A stretch of DNA of 8,772 nt, taken from contig JAEWGS010000016.1 of the NCBI GenBank assembly GCA_023388205.1, positions 1 to 8,772 of the forward strand. The letters run 5' to 3'. This document shows, one piece after another, positions 1 to 6,255 of this stretch (position 1 is the stretch's first letter; each line of letters begins with the position of its first letter). The notes beneath the pieces were generated by a model. The model was not told the origin of the DNA. It searched no databases and worked only from the letters and a program-made list of their open reading frames with translations. Both the position numbers and the translations under genes were made by a program. This DNA is from Bacillota bacterium (GTDB lineage Bacteria > Bacillota > Clostridia > Saccharofermentanales > Fastidiosipilaceae).

Positions 1-73
1 CGAAGCCCAGAGCTTCAAGTTCATAGCGAATTAAGCGCTCAATCCCAAACATACAAGGAAAAATAAGACGCAT
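1..73 (-). CDS. THUMP-domain class I SAM-dependent RNA methyltransferase (RlmL/YpsC-like), N-terminal fragment
   Basis: Only the first 24 codons are inside the window; the gene runs off the left edge. The peptide begins MRLIFPCMFGIERLIRYELE and continues ALGF. This fits the start of the clostridial RlmL/YpsC-type (COG0116) 23S rRNA guanine-N2 methyltransferases, in which a short beta strand is followed by a 'GxE..v..E...LG' pattern leading into the THUMP RNA-binding domain. The ATG is 2 nt after the hflX stop. Its Shine-Dalgarno sequence AAGGAGAG lies inside the last codons of hflX, so the two genes are probably co-transcribed and translationally coupled. The assignment rests on a very short fragment and on the usual family pattern; the catalytic domain is not visible. 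Confidence 0.6.
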   Translation of the reverse strand, partial: MRLIFPCMFGIERLIRYELEALGF

Positions 74-75
74 AA

Positions 76-1263
76 TCACTCTCCTTGGCTTGTGGGCCAA
101 GCCGCATCCGGACGCTGATCTAAAATCACCGCAACCAGTCTTGCCTTGAGCTCATCTAGGCCCTCTTTTTTGAGTGCGGAGATGCAGCAAGGTCCGTGCT
201 CTCGATCGCTTCTCAAGTGCACCAATAATTCTGGATTGATTCCCTCATCACCCACTTGATCCACTTTGTTCAAAACGTCAATCGTCGGAACGGACGCAGC
301 ACCTAATTGACGCAGCAGATCTTGGCATACTTGCATACATTCCAAAGCCGTTGAATCAGACGCATCAACCACATGTAAAATCACGTCAGCATGAACCGCT
401 TCCTCAAGGGTCGACTTAAAGGCCTCCACCAAATGGTGGGGCAACTTTCGCACGAAGCCCACGGTATCAGTCAAAATGACGTCTTTCTTTATCTCTGGCA
501 GATAAAGCTTGCGAGAAGAAGGATCTAAGGTGGCAAACACCTTGTCCTCTGTATAGAGATCGCTCTTGCATAGTGCGTTAACTAAAGTCGACTTGCCCGC
601 ATTCGTATATCCGACCACCGCAACATTGATCACCTTGCCTTGACGCGCGCGTTGTTCGCGATCGCGCTGACGTCTTTGTTCAAGCTTTTTGAGTTCGTCC
701 TTGAGGTGATCCATACGCTTGCGAATATGGCGTCGATCGCGATCCATAATCGTTTCACCTGGTCCTCTTGTGCCAATACCACCGCCCGTACGTGAGTGAA
801 AGCCCACTTGCGCCTGAAGTCTCGGAAGCAAATAAGCCTGTTGCGCTAGTTCAACTTGCAGCTTACCCTCAGAACTGGTCGCTCTTCTAGCAAAGATATC
901 TAGAATCAACAAACTTCGATCAACGACTTTCATGTGGCAGTAATCTTCAATATTTCTCAATTGTGCTGGACTTAATTCGTCGTCGCAAATCAAAATATTC
1001 GCTCCAGCAGCCTCCGCCGCAAGCTTAAGCTCTTCGAGCTTTCCTTGCCCCATGTAAGTGGCAGGATCAAACTTAGGCCGCCGCTGGCTCATCGTACCAA
1101 CGACAACGGCATCACAAGAACGAGCCAATTCGACAAGTTCTGCCAAGGAGCGTTCCACATCTTCGTCGCTTTGCTCGCGCTGCAAACCTACTGCAAAACA
1201 AAAGGCCCGTTCTTCTTGTCTCTTTTCCGTCTCTAAAAATGCCTTCGTTGTTTTTCTACCCAT
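76..1263 (-). CDS. hflX: GTPase HflX
   Basis: HflX is a translational GTPase that binds the 50S subunit and is known in other bacteria for splitting or rescuing stalled ribosomes. The 395-residue protein has the full architecture. An N-terminal HflX domain (about 20-180) carries the glycine-rich signature GGGIGTRGPGE (160-170). A basic helical linker (about 180-210) follows, then the G domain with G1 GYTNAGKS (218-225), switch I FATLDPS (243-249), G3 DTVGF (266-270), G4 NKVD (332-335) and G5 SAL (362-364). An in-frame GTG at 1269 would add two residues, but AAGGGG (1272-1277) sits only 2 nt from that GTG and 8 nt from the ATG at 1263, so I chose the ATG. The 3' end contains the ribosome binding site of the next gene, an RNA methyltransferase. 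No key residue appears lost. No clear promoter was found upstream. Confidence 0.96.
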   Translation of the reverse strand: MGRKTTKAFLETEKRQEERAFCFAVGLQREQSDEDVERSLAELVELARSCDAVVVGTMSQRRPKFDPATYMGQGKLEELKLAAEAAGANILICDDELSPAQLRNIEDYCHMKVVDRSLLILDIFARRATSSEGKLQVELAQQAYLLPRLQAQVGFHSRTGGGIGTRGPGETIMDRDRRHIRKRMDHLKDELKKLEQRRQRDREQRARQGKVINVAVVGYTNAGKSTLVNALCKSDLYTEDKVFATLDPSSRKLYLPEIKKDVILTDTVGFVRKLPHHLVEAFKSTLEEAVHADVILHVVDASDSTALECMQVCQDLLRQLGAASVPTIDVLNKVDQVGDEGINPELLVHLRSDREHGPCCISALKKEGLDELKARLVAVILDQRPDAAWPTSQGE

Positions 1264-1299
1264 TCGCACATCCCCTTAACGCATGTCTCATCTTACTTT

Positions 1300-1337
1300 G
1301 AAAGTGTATCTCAGTTAGAGAAAGTGTATCTCAGTTA
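1300..1337. repeat. Tandem direct repeat, 18-bp unit, period 20
   Basis: GAAAGTGTATCTCAGTTA occurs exactly at 1300-1317 and again at 1320-1337. A related TCTCAGCTA is at 1375-1383. The copies lie upstream of hflX in the divergent spacer, between hflX and the regulator gene. They could be a replication-slippage duplication or a pair of protein-binding sites; the sequence alone does not decide. Confidence 0.8.
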
Positions 1338-1521
1338 AAAGGCTCTGCGCAGCTTGCGCCATACGCCCCACAAATCTCAGCTAATTCTTGAATCTGAAAC
1401 AATCCTTTAGATTTTATCTTTTAAGAGTTATTTTTATTTTTTATATTTTCATACAAGATGAATTTAACCCTAAAAATGCGCACACTTCCAATGAACTTAT
1501 ACTTCTTATAAAAATACAATT

Positions 1522-1550
1522 CTATTCATTTTATATTAAATCTTTATAAT
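1522..1550 (+). promoter_or_regulatory. Probable sigma-A promoter for the XRE regulator gene
   Basis: A consensus -10 box TATAAT is at 1545-1550 in an AT-rich stretch. The -35 region is poor; the best candidate is TATTCA at 1523-1528 with a 16-bp spacer. The predicted start of transcription is near 1557, giving a leader of about 45 nt before the ATG at 1601. A weak -35 would fit a promoter that is low or dependent on a regulator, but this is inference. Confidence 0.5.
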
Positions 1551-1564
1551 CACTCTTATCAAAC

Positions 1565-1581
1565 AGCTTCCAAAGGAAGCT
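1565..1581. promoter_or_regulatory. Perfect inverted repeat in the leader of the XRE gene (possible operator or RNA hairpin)
   Basis: AGCTTCC-AAA-GGAAGCT is a perfect 7-bp inverted repeat with a 3-nt centre. It lies 15 bp past the -10 box and ends 4 nt before the Shine-Dalgarno sequence AAGGAGG (1586-1592). XRE-family repressors commonly bind such dyads next to their own promoters, so an autoregulatory operator is plausible. As RNA it would form a small hairpin next to the ribosome binding site. Confidence 0.45.
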
Positions 1582-1600
1582 ATAGAAGGAGGAGGCACGT

Positions 1601-2278
1601 ATGCTTCAATATGAATTCATTAAGAAGGCCCTCGGTCAAGAGCTCAAAGCTCAAAGGAAAGCGCTTCGCGTCTCTCAACTTGAGCTCTCGCTTCAATTAG
1701 AAACAGTATCTTCTGTTATTTACGCTTACGAGAAAGGCTCAACGCTTTCTTTGAAGCTTTTCATTGAAGCTTGTATCAGTATGAACATCAACCCAGGCGC
1801 ACTCTTAAATGCCGTCCTTCGTCAATACTGCGATAAAGTCGAAGGGCTTGTTCGTAAATCAGATCTCACAGATCAAGAGCTTCTGTACTCTGTGCTTCGC
1901 TCTTATGTCAGCTTACCTTTGGATGAAGACAATGAATTAGAAGCTGGTCCGAACAGCGATCCTAAACAACCTTTGATCCGCTTAATGCGTGCACCAGTTG
2001 AATTTGTTGCAATCCGTCGTAAAAATGAGCCCGTTCGTTATCTCCCCGTCAGTGGCGTCTCATCATCTAAAAACACAAATGAACACGCTGACTTCGTCCA
2101 TAAACTCATGACCGCTTTACATAGAGAAGAAGGGAACAATCAAGGCATCAGTAATTTCAAGTTACCACGGGAGTATTTCATTGAGTTTTACCACACGCAG
2201 GACCAAAGAGTCGCTGATGTTTTGGCGCGTCGCAAAAAATCAGCCCCCGCTCGCTCATCCTCACGTCGAAAAAAATGA
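1601..2278 (+). CDS. XRE-family helix-turn-helix regulator, function unknown
   Basis: This 225-residue protein begins with an XRE/Cro-CI-like helix-turn-helix domain (about 13-68): QELKAQRKALRVSQLELS, then a recognition segment around ETVSSVIYAYEKGSTLS. The spacing of 'R...SQ..L...' and 'S.IY.YE.G' is typical of the family. The middle and C-terminal part (about 90-200) is not recognised. It has no membrane segment, no zinc cluster and no peptidase motif, and the tail (209-225) is strongly basic and serine-rich (RRKK, SSSRRKK). The start is firm: AAGGAGG/GGAGG lies 5-8 nt before the ATG. The gene stands alone, with its own promoter and a terminator after it, so it is not in an operon with a target pathway. 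It probably binds DNA and may repress itself through the 1565-1581 dyad, but its regulon cannot be inferred. Confidence 0.85.
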   Translation: MLQYEFIKKALGQELKAQRKALRVSQLELSLQLETVSSVIYAYEKGSTLSLKLFIEACISMNINPGALLNAVLRQYCDKVEGLVRKSDLTDQELLYSVLRSYVSLPLDEDNELEAGPNSDPKQPLIRLMRAPVEFVAIRRKNEPVRYLPVSGVSSSKNTNEHADFVHKLMTALHREEGNNQGISNFKLPREYFIEFYHTQDQRVADVLARRKKSAPARSSSRRKK

Positions 2279-2369
2279 GGGTATGCCAGCACAAGTGACA
2301 TCACATTTGATCTCAACGCAGAAAATCGTCGAACCCTCGACTTTTAATCTGCTAAAGCTCAATTAAGAC

Positions 2370-2405
2370 AACAAGGAAGCGAGCTTTGAAGCTCGCTTCC
2401 TTGTT
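2370..2405 (+). terminator. Rho-independent terminator after the XRE gene, possibly bidirectional
   Basis: A perfect 15-bp stem (2370-2384 with 2391-2405) closes a TTTGAA loop. The 3' arm ends in CTTGTT and continues ATTTAGAGTCTCTTTT on the plus strand. The uridine tract is not ideal, but the stem is long and GC-rich. It lies between the plus-strand regulator and the minus-strand alaX gene, so it may stop transcription from both sides. A small hairpin GTCGA-ACCC-TCGAC (2328-2341) followed by TTTT lies just upstream and could be an auxiliary terminator. Confidence 0.8.
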
Positions 2406-2436
2406 ATTTAGAGTCTCTTTTCATTCAAAGATCTTT

Positions 2437-2547
2437 GCTTAACTGGATTTGCGTCGCGTCTTACGCGCTTGCCCAAACTCATTAGGCAGAGGCTAACTTG
2501 TCCAGCTGATAAACTTGTCCAGCTGAGTTAAAGTGCTTAACTGAGTT
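2437..2547. repeat. Short direct repeats and TAACTG-like motifs between the XRE gene and alaX
   Basis: AACTTGTCCAGCTGA occurs at 2495-2509 and 2512-2526 (period 17). GCTTAACTG occurs at 2437-2445 and 2535-2543. An inverted repeat AGTTAA-AGTGC-TTAACT spans 2526-2542. No gene is visible in the roughly 340 bp from 2279 to 2618; it holds only the terminator at 2370-2405 and these repeats. The core TAACTG is the reverse complement of the CAGTTA in the repeats at 1300-1337. Confidence 0.7.
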
Positions 2548-2618
2548 GAGGCGATCTCTTGCCAAAGCAAGTCGGACAAAGTTCAAGCCCCACGCAGCGC
2601 AAAAACGAATTTCAAAAA

Positions 2619-3863
2619 TTAGCTCCAATCCGACAAATCGACTGTGTGTACCTTGTCAAGCGTCTCTTTCATCCAGCGATCAAAGTCAGCTGCATCTTGA
2701 ATGAATCCTTGAATTGAATCTGAAGATCCGCCGCCCTTGAAATAGGCTTGAGCCTTCAGATCTTGCAAAATCCCCCTGCTTTTTTCCGCCAGATCTTCAT
2801 TTGAAGCAAAAACCTGAGCTGAAATTTGAAGGCCAGGTCCCGCTTTAGAACAAAGAAAGCATAGAGACAAATCCAAGCTCGCCGCTTCGATCTTTTTGAG
2901 TAGATTCTTCTTCGATAAATCTTGCCAATCTTGCGTCAACAGTAAGAAGGTGTGCGCACTATTTTCAAAATGCAAAAGCTGCTCAAAGGCCGCTTGAACG
3001 CGCAAAGCTTCCAATTTGTATTTCAAGCTCTGATTTTGCTCAAGGAGCTCGAGCACGCGAGTCTCCAAAGCTTCTTCGGGTTTAGAGAGGTGCTGTCCCA
3101 AGCGACGCAAAACAGCTTCTTGTCTCTGGCTGTACCGCATCAATCTCTGTCCGCAAGCCGCCTCTAAGCGCATCCCACCGCGGTGCTTTTGAGCTGTCAA
3201 AATACGGATTCCACCGATTTGCCCCGTACTCAAGCAGTGAAGCGCACAACAGGCACACACATCGACGCCCGGAATTTCAATCAATCGAACCGAAGCGTCT
3301 AAGTCCAGTTTACTTCTCCAGCTGTCAAATGGGGCCTCTGCCACATCTCCCACCCAGATTTTGATCGGAAGATTTTGAAAAACGACCTCATTTGCCGCAC
3401 GTTCCAATTGCTCGAGTTCAGCCGTGTTTAATTCCCGATCGAAATCGAGCGTCATTTTTTCATCATCTAAGTGAAATCCTACATTTTCACACGCGAAATA
3501 CTGATGCGCCAGCCCCGACAAAACATGCTCCCCGCTGTGTTGCTGCATCAGGTCGTGACGTGCTTTAAGATCCAAGACGTAATGAATCTTTTGCCCTTCA
3601 GCGATTTGGCCTTTGATACAGTATTTAATGCTTCCGTCATCTTCTTCAAGGAAATCCAGTAAATCTACATTGAGAAAGCGAACGTGATCTTTGGGCGTTC
3701 CGCCACCCCCTGGGAAAAAAGGCTGCTGGTCCAAGCGGATCCAATACGTACCCTCTTTTTCTGCCAAAATTTCAGTGACCTGAAGTTCTGCTGTTTCACG
3801 CTCTTGACCGGTCTCGGTCTCTTGATAGTAGCGATGATCAAAACGATGTTTTACCTGCTTCAT
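2619..3863 (-). CDS. Alanyl-tRNA editing protein, AlaX-L type with C-terminal DHHA1 domain
   Basis: AlaX proteins hydrolyse Ser-tRNA(Ala) or Gly-tRNA(Ala) in trans, backing up the proofreading of alanyl-tRNA synthetase. The 414-residue protein matches the long AlaX-L class. It has an N-terminal beta-barrel with FFPGGGGTPKD (49-59) and the editing core with zinc ligands HSGEH (H109, H113), CCALH (C205, H209) in a CACCALHC cluster. A coiled-coil-like stretch (about 265-290) leads to a DHHA1-like domain ending in the glycine-rich GGGSSDSIQG (377-386). The catalytic aminoacylation domain of AlaRS is absent, so it is a free-standing editor. A TTG at 3881 would add six residues, but GGGGAG (3869-3874) lies 5 nt before the ATG at 3863, so I chose the ATG. 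It is single and divergent from apt. No obvious terminator directly follows; the hairpin at 2370-2405 may serve. Confidence 0.9.
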   Translation of the reverse strand: MKQVKHRFDHRYYQETETGQERETAELQVTEILAEKEGTYWIRLDQQPFFPGGGGTPKDHVRFLNVDLLDFLEEDDGSIKYCIKGQIAEGQKIHYVLDLKARHDLMQQHSGEHVLSGLAHQYFACENVGFHLDDEKMTLDFDRELNTAELEQLERAANEVVFQNLPIKIWVGDVAEAPFDSWRSKLDLDASVRLIEIPGVDVCACCALHCLSTGQIGGIRILTAQKHRGGMRLEAACGQRLMRYSQRQEAVLRRLGQHLSKPEEALETRVLELLEQNQSLKYKLEALRVQAAFEQLLHFENSAHTFLLLTQDWQDLSKKNLLKKIEAASLDLSLCFLCSKAGPGLQISAQVFASNEDLAEKSRGILQDLKAQAYFKGGGSSDSIQGFIQDAADFDRWMKETLDKVHTVDLSDWS

Positions 3864-3902
3864 AAATTCTCCCCAAGTCAAGAAATTTGCACAAATGTCA
3901 CA

Positions 3903-3933
3903 AATAAATCCCTGTTTAAGGTATAATTGTCAA
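3903..3933 (-). promoter_or_regulatory. Probable promoter of alaX
   Basis: On the minus strand a consensus -35 box TTGACA occupies 3933-3928. Candidate -10 boxes ATTTAT (3909-3904) or TTTATT (3908-3903) follow after 18-19 bp. The spacing is slightly long and the -10 weak. The -35 box abuts the -10 box of the opposing apt promoter. Confidence 0.5.
3922..3927 (+). promoter_or_regulatory. Probable -10 box of the apt promoter
   Basis: TATAAT at 3922-3927 on the plus strand is a consensus -10 box. No good -35 box is found at 16-18 bp upstream. The transcript would begin near 3934 and give a leader of about 85 nt before the apt ATG at 4019. No riboswitch fold could be recognised in that leader. 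Confidence 0.5.
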
Positions 3934-4018
3934 GTTGTTTTGCTGTGCTTGCGTCTTCTTTCATCCGCTTGGCAAGCTCAGAAAACGCCGAACACCCATT
4001 GAAACCATGGAGGTTCTC

Positions 4019-4552
4019 ATGAATTTAGAAGATAAATTACGCCATGTCCACCACTTCCCGCATCAAGGAATTGATTTCATTGATATTACAACCGTACTCA
4101 AAGATCCGGTTTACTTTCACGAAGCCATTGACCAAATGGTCGCCATAGCTAAGCAGTATGACTTCGATATCATCGTTGGATCTGAATCGCGCGGCTTTAT
4201 TATGGGCGCGCCTGTGGCTTATGCTTGCAATTGTGGTTTTGTACCCATTCGCAAAAATGGTAAATTACCTGCAGAAACCGTTTCTGTAACCTATGACCTT
4301 GAATATGGGCAGGACGTTTTACAAATGCACAAAGACGCAATCAGTCCAGGTATGAAGGTTCTCGTTATCGACGACTTGTTGGCCACGGGCGGCACAGCTA
4401 AAGCCAACTGTGAACTCGTCGAAAAGCTAGGCGGCGAGGTTGTCTCCAGCCTCTTCTTCATCGAACTTTGCAATCTCAATGGCAGACAGCGTCTCGAAGC
4501 TGAAGGCTACAAAATCGACAGCATTTGCAAAATTGAAGAAACCGTACTTTAA
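4019..4552 (+). CDS. apt: Adenine phosphoribosyltransferase
   Basis: Apt converts adenine and PRPP to AMP and pyrophosphate in cytoplasmic purine salvage. The 177-residue product has the usual family length. It has the N-terminal purine-binding segment with FPHQGIDFIDIT (13-24), SESRGF (55-60), RKNGKLP (78-84), the flexible loop around EYGQDVLQMHKDAI (95-108) and the PRPP loop VIDDLLATGGTA (116-127). The open frame extends upstream to 3935, but the extra 28 codons do not look like Apt. TGGAGG (4008-4013) lies 5 nt before the ATG at 4019, which fixes the start. In many Firmicutes apt sits next to relA/spoT; here it stands alone between divergent alaX and a convergent methyltransferase, with its own promoter and terminator. 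Confidence 0.97.
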   Translation: MNLEDKLRHVHHFPHQGIDFIDITTVLKDPVYFHEAIDQMVAIAKQYDFDIIVGSESRGFIMGAPVAYACNCGFVPIRKNGKLPAETVSVTYDLEYGQDVLQMHKDAISPGMKVLVIDDLLATGGTAKANCELVEKLGGEVVSSLFFIELCNLNGRQRLEAEGYKIDSICKIEETVL

Positions 4553-4555
4553 ATC

Positions 4556-4605
4556 GTCTGAGGCTGAATTGTCTGAGGCTTTAGTCCTAAGTCATGAGTC
4601 CTAAG
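4556..4605. repeat. Two pairs of short tandem repeats after apt
   Basis: GTCTGAGGCT is repeated at 4556-4565 and 4571-4580 (period 15). AGTCCTAAG is repeated at 4583-4591 and 4597-4605 (period 14). They lie between the apt stop codon and its terminator and encode nothing visible. Confidence 0.75.
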
Positions 4606-4644
4606 CGTTACCTCATTTTCAAAGTGAAACAATAAGAACAATCT

Positions 4645-4675
4645 AAGGCGCCGGCTTTTGCGGGCGCCTTTATTA
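4645..4675 (+). terminator. Rho-independent terminator of apt
   Basis: The stem AAGGCGCC (4645-4652) pairs perfectly with GGCGCCTT (4663-4670). The loop contains a TTTT tetraloop closed by two further base pairs beyond one G-G mismatch. TTTATTATTC follows. The T-rich side points to termination of plus-strand transcription from apt. The opposite side is not T-rich, so it is less likely to stop the convergent methyltransferase transcript. Confidence 0.85.
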
Positions 4676-4734
4676 TTCAAGATTAAACTCCGAATGAAAC
4701 CTAAACCCTGAGACTTAGACAGGCTTTCAAAAGC

Positions 4735-5598
4735 TTAGGACAAAACCCCAAAATGGTACAAAGCAATGGCCCCTGCGACCCCGACATTCAAGGATTCAAA
4801 GCCACCCGGCATAGGAATCGTTACAGCCCTATCACAGGCAGCGCGCAGACTTTTTGAAATACCGGCCCCCTCATTACCCAAAACCAAAGCGAAAGGCTTT
4901 TTCGGCGTCATTGCTCGCTGTTTTGTAAAAGTCTCAAGCGACAGCCCGTCAAGATCAAGCGCTAAGGCTTCGCCACCCAAGGCTCTGAAAGCTTCGACAA
5001 AAGCCGGTAAATCCACCTGCTCTAAAAAAGGAACTTGCAGAACTGAAGACAAGGAACTGCGCAGCACTTTGGGCTTTAAGACCCGTGCTGTACCGTGCCC
5101 ACAAATAACGCCACCACTGCAAAAAGCTTTTGCCGAACGAAACAAGGTCCCGACATTTCCTGGATCTTGAACGCCATCGAGCAAAATCAAAGGCCAGCGC
5201 TTGTGTTCAGGCAATCCAAAGTAGTCTTTCAAAAAAGCCTCTGCCTCGTTTCTCTGCCCTTGATCACGCAAGCTCAACATCAGGCCTTGCGTCGAGGTCT
5301 GTTCACTCATCTGTTCAAAGATAAAGTCCTTGACCTCGTAACACGCCACATCAGAAAGGAGCGACTGATATCGCCCAATAAGCCTCTGAAACACCTCCTG
5401 AGATTTCAAACTCGAACTCACCCAAAGTGCTTCAATCGCAAAAGAACTCGTGTCAGTTCTCAGGGCTTCAAGCGCTTCCTGACAGGATCGCTGGCCTTCG
5501 ATCACCAACAGAGATGCGTCTTGAGCTTGACCTTTGAAGAAAGCGCGCAAGTCTTTAATTTTAGGATTTTTGAGCGATGACAAACTCTGCCACATCAT
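4735..5598 (-). CDS. TrmH/SpoU-family RNA 2'-O-methyltransferase
   Basis: This family transfers a methyl group from S-adenosylmethionine to a ribose 2'-OH of tRNA or rRNA, using a trefoil-knotted SPOUT fold. The 287-residue protein has an N-terminal L30e-like substrate-binding domain (about 1-110, with VIEGQRSCQEAL at 32-43). The SPOUT domain has motif 1 GVQDPGNVGTLFRSA (142-156, including N148 and R154), motif 2 LVLGNEGAGIS (238-248, with E243) and motif 3 IPMPGGFESLNVGVAGAIALY (261-281). The exact target is not readable; homologues next to rplT are often annotated only as rRNA or tRNA methyltransferase. The start is one of two adjacent ATGs (5598 or 5595), with a modest AGAGAG/AAGG ribosome binding site. 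The gene follows rplT in the same direction but lies behind a strong terminator, so it either depends on read-through or has a promoter I did not find. Confidence 0.93.
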   Translation of the reverse strand: MMWQSLSSLKNPKIKDLRAFFKGQAQDASLLVIEGQRSCQEALEALRTDTSSFAIEALWVSSSLKSQEVFQRLIGRYQSLLSDVACYEVKDFIFEQMSEQTSTQGLMLSLRDQGQRNEAEAFLKDYFGLPEHKRWPLILLDGVQDPGNVGTLFRSAKAFCSGGVICGHGTARVLKPKVLRSSLSSVLQVPFLEQVDLPAFVEAFRALGGEALALDLDGLSLETFTKQRAMTPKKPFALVLGNEGAGISKSLRAACDRAVTIPMPGGFESLNVGVAGAIALYHFGVLS

Positions 5599-5610
5599 AT
5601 TCTCTCTACC

Positions 5611-5647
5611 TTCATAAAATAAAAGGCCTTTTCAGGAGAAAAGGCCT
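5611..5647 (-). terminator. Rho-independent terminator of the infC-rpmI-rplT operon
   Basis: On the minus strand a 10-bp stem (5647-5638 with 5633-5624) encloses the loop TCCT and is followed by TTTTATTTTA. The stem can be extended by further A-T and G-T pairs. It begins about 25 bp after the rplT stop and its T-tract ends roughly 15 bp before the next start codon, so transcription into the methyltransferase gene would be reduced to read-through. Confidence 0.88.
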
Positions 5648-5671
5648 CTTACAATCAACACGATGTTGTCT

Positions 5672-6028
5672 TTAAGCGAGATGCTTCTTCGCTTCCGCCA
5701 CCAACTTAGCAAAATGCTCCGGCTCATGATAAGCGATCTCAGCGAGCACCTTACGATCCAAGCTGATCCCGGCCTGATGTAAGCCATTGATGAAACGGCT
5801 GTAGCTCAGATCATTCAAACGGCAAGCCGCATTGATACGCGTGATCCAAAGCTTACGCATGTCTCTTTTCTTGCGACGACGATCACGATAAGCGTAGTTA
5901 CCGGACTTCAGCACCTGCTGATTCGCAACCTTGAACAGTTTACTCTTGCGGCCAAAATAGCCTTTGGCCATCTTCAAAATTTTCTTATGTCTTGCATGGG
6001 CGGTGACGCCACGTTTCACTCTAGCCAT
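5672..6028 (-). CDS. rplT: 50S ribosomal protein L20
   Basis: L20 is a primary 23S rRNA-binding protein needed for early assembly of the large subunit. In Firmicutes it also represses its own operon by binding the infC leader. The 118-residue length is standard. The sequence starts MARVKRGVTAHARHKKILK, has the very basic N-terminal extension through RDRRRKKRDMRKLWI (about 48-62), and a globular C-terminal part with INAACRLNDLSYSRFINGL, which binds RNA in homologues. The ATG follows the rpmI stop by 17 nt, with GGGAGGG (6038-6044) as ribosome binding site. It is the last gene before the operon terminator at 5611-5647. Confidence 0.99.
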   Translation of the reverse strand: MARVKRGVTAHARHKKILKMAKGYFGRKSKLFKVANQQVLKSGNYAYRDRRRKKRDMRKLWITRINAACRLNDLSYSRFINGLHQAGISLDRKVLAEIAYHEPEHFAKLVAEAKKHLA

Positions 6029-6045
6029 TTCTCAAACCCTCCCGC

Positions 6046-6243
6046 TTATTTATAAGGAATCATCAACTTGATGTTCTTAGCGAAGCTCGAATCAGCAATC
6101 GCCGTACCACGCAAGTTGCGCTTACGCTTTGCGGACTTACAGGTCAATTTGTGCTTCTTGTGCGCATGTGGACGCACGACCTTTCCGCTACCGGAAATTT
6201 TGAATCTTTTCTTGGACGCACTATGCGTTTTCTGTTTCGGCAT
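6046..6243 (-). CDS. rpmI: 50S ribosomal protein L35
   Basis: L35 is a small basic protein of the large ribosomal subunit. The 65-residue product has the typical MPKQKTHSASKKRFK start, the GSGKVVRPHAHKKHKL segment and a lysine/arginine-rich remainder ending in MIPYK. It lies between infC and rplT in the order conserved across bacteria. The gap after infC is only 12 nt, and that gap contains the strong ribosome binding site GGGAGGAG (6248-6255), 4-5 nt before the ATG at 6243. Co-transcription with infC and rplT is nearly certain. Confidence 0.99.
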   Translation of the reverse strand: MPKQKTHSASKKRFKISGSGKVVRPHAHKKHKLTCKSAKRKRNLRGTAIADSSFAKNIKLMIPYK

Positions 6244-6255
6244 ATATTCTCCTCC

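Noticed and set aside
3935..4018. 28-codon N-terminal extension of apt
   Set aside because: The extra residues do not resemble Apt, while the ATG at 4019 has a well-spaced TGGAGG and gives the normal protein length.
5095..5580. 161-codon plus-strand open frame
   Set aside because: It lies wholly opposite the TrmH-family gene, whose motifs are unambiguous. The peptide has no recognisable domain and no good ribosome binding site.
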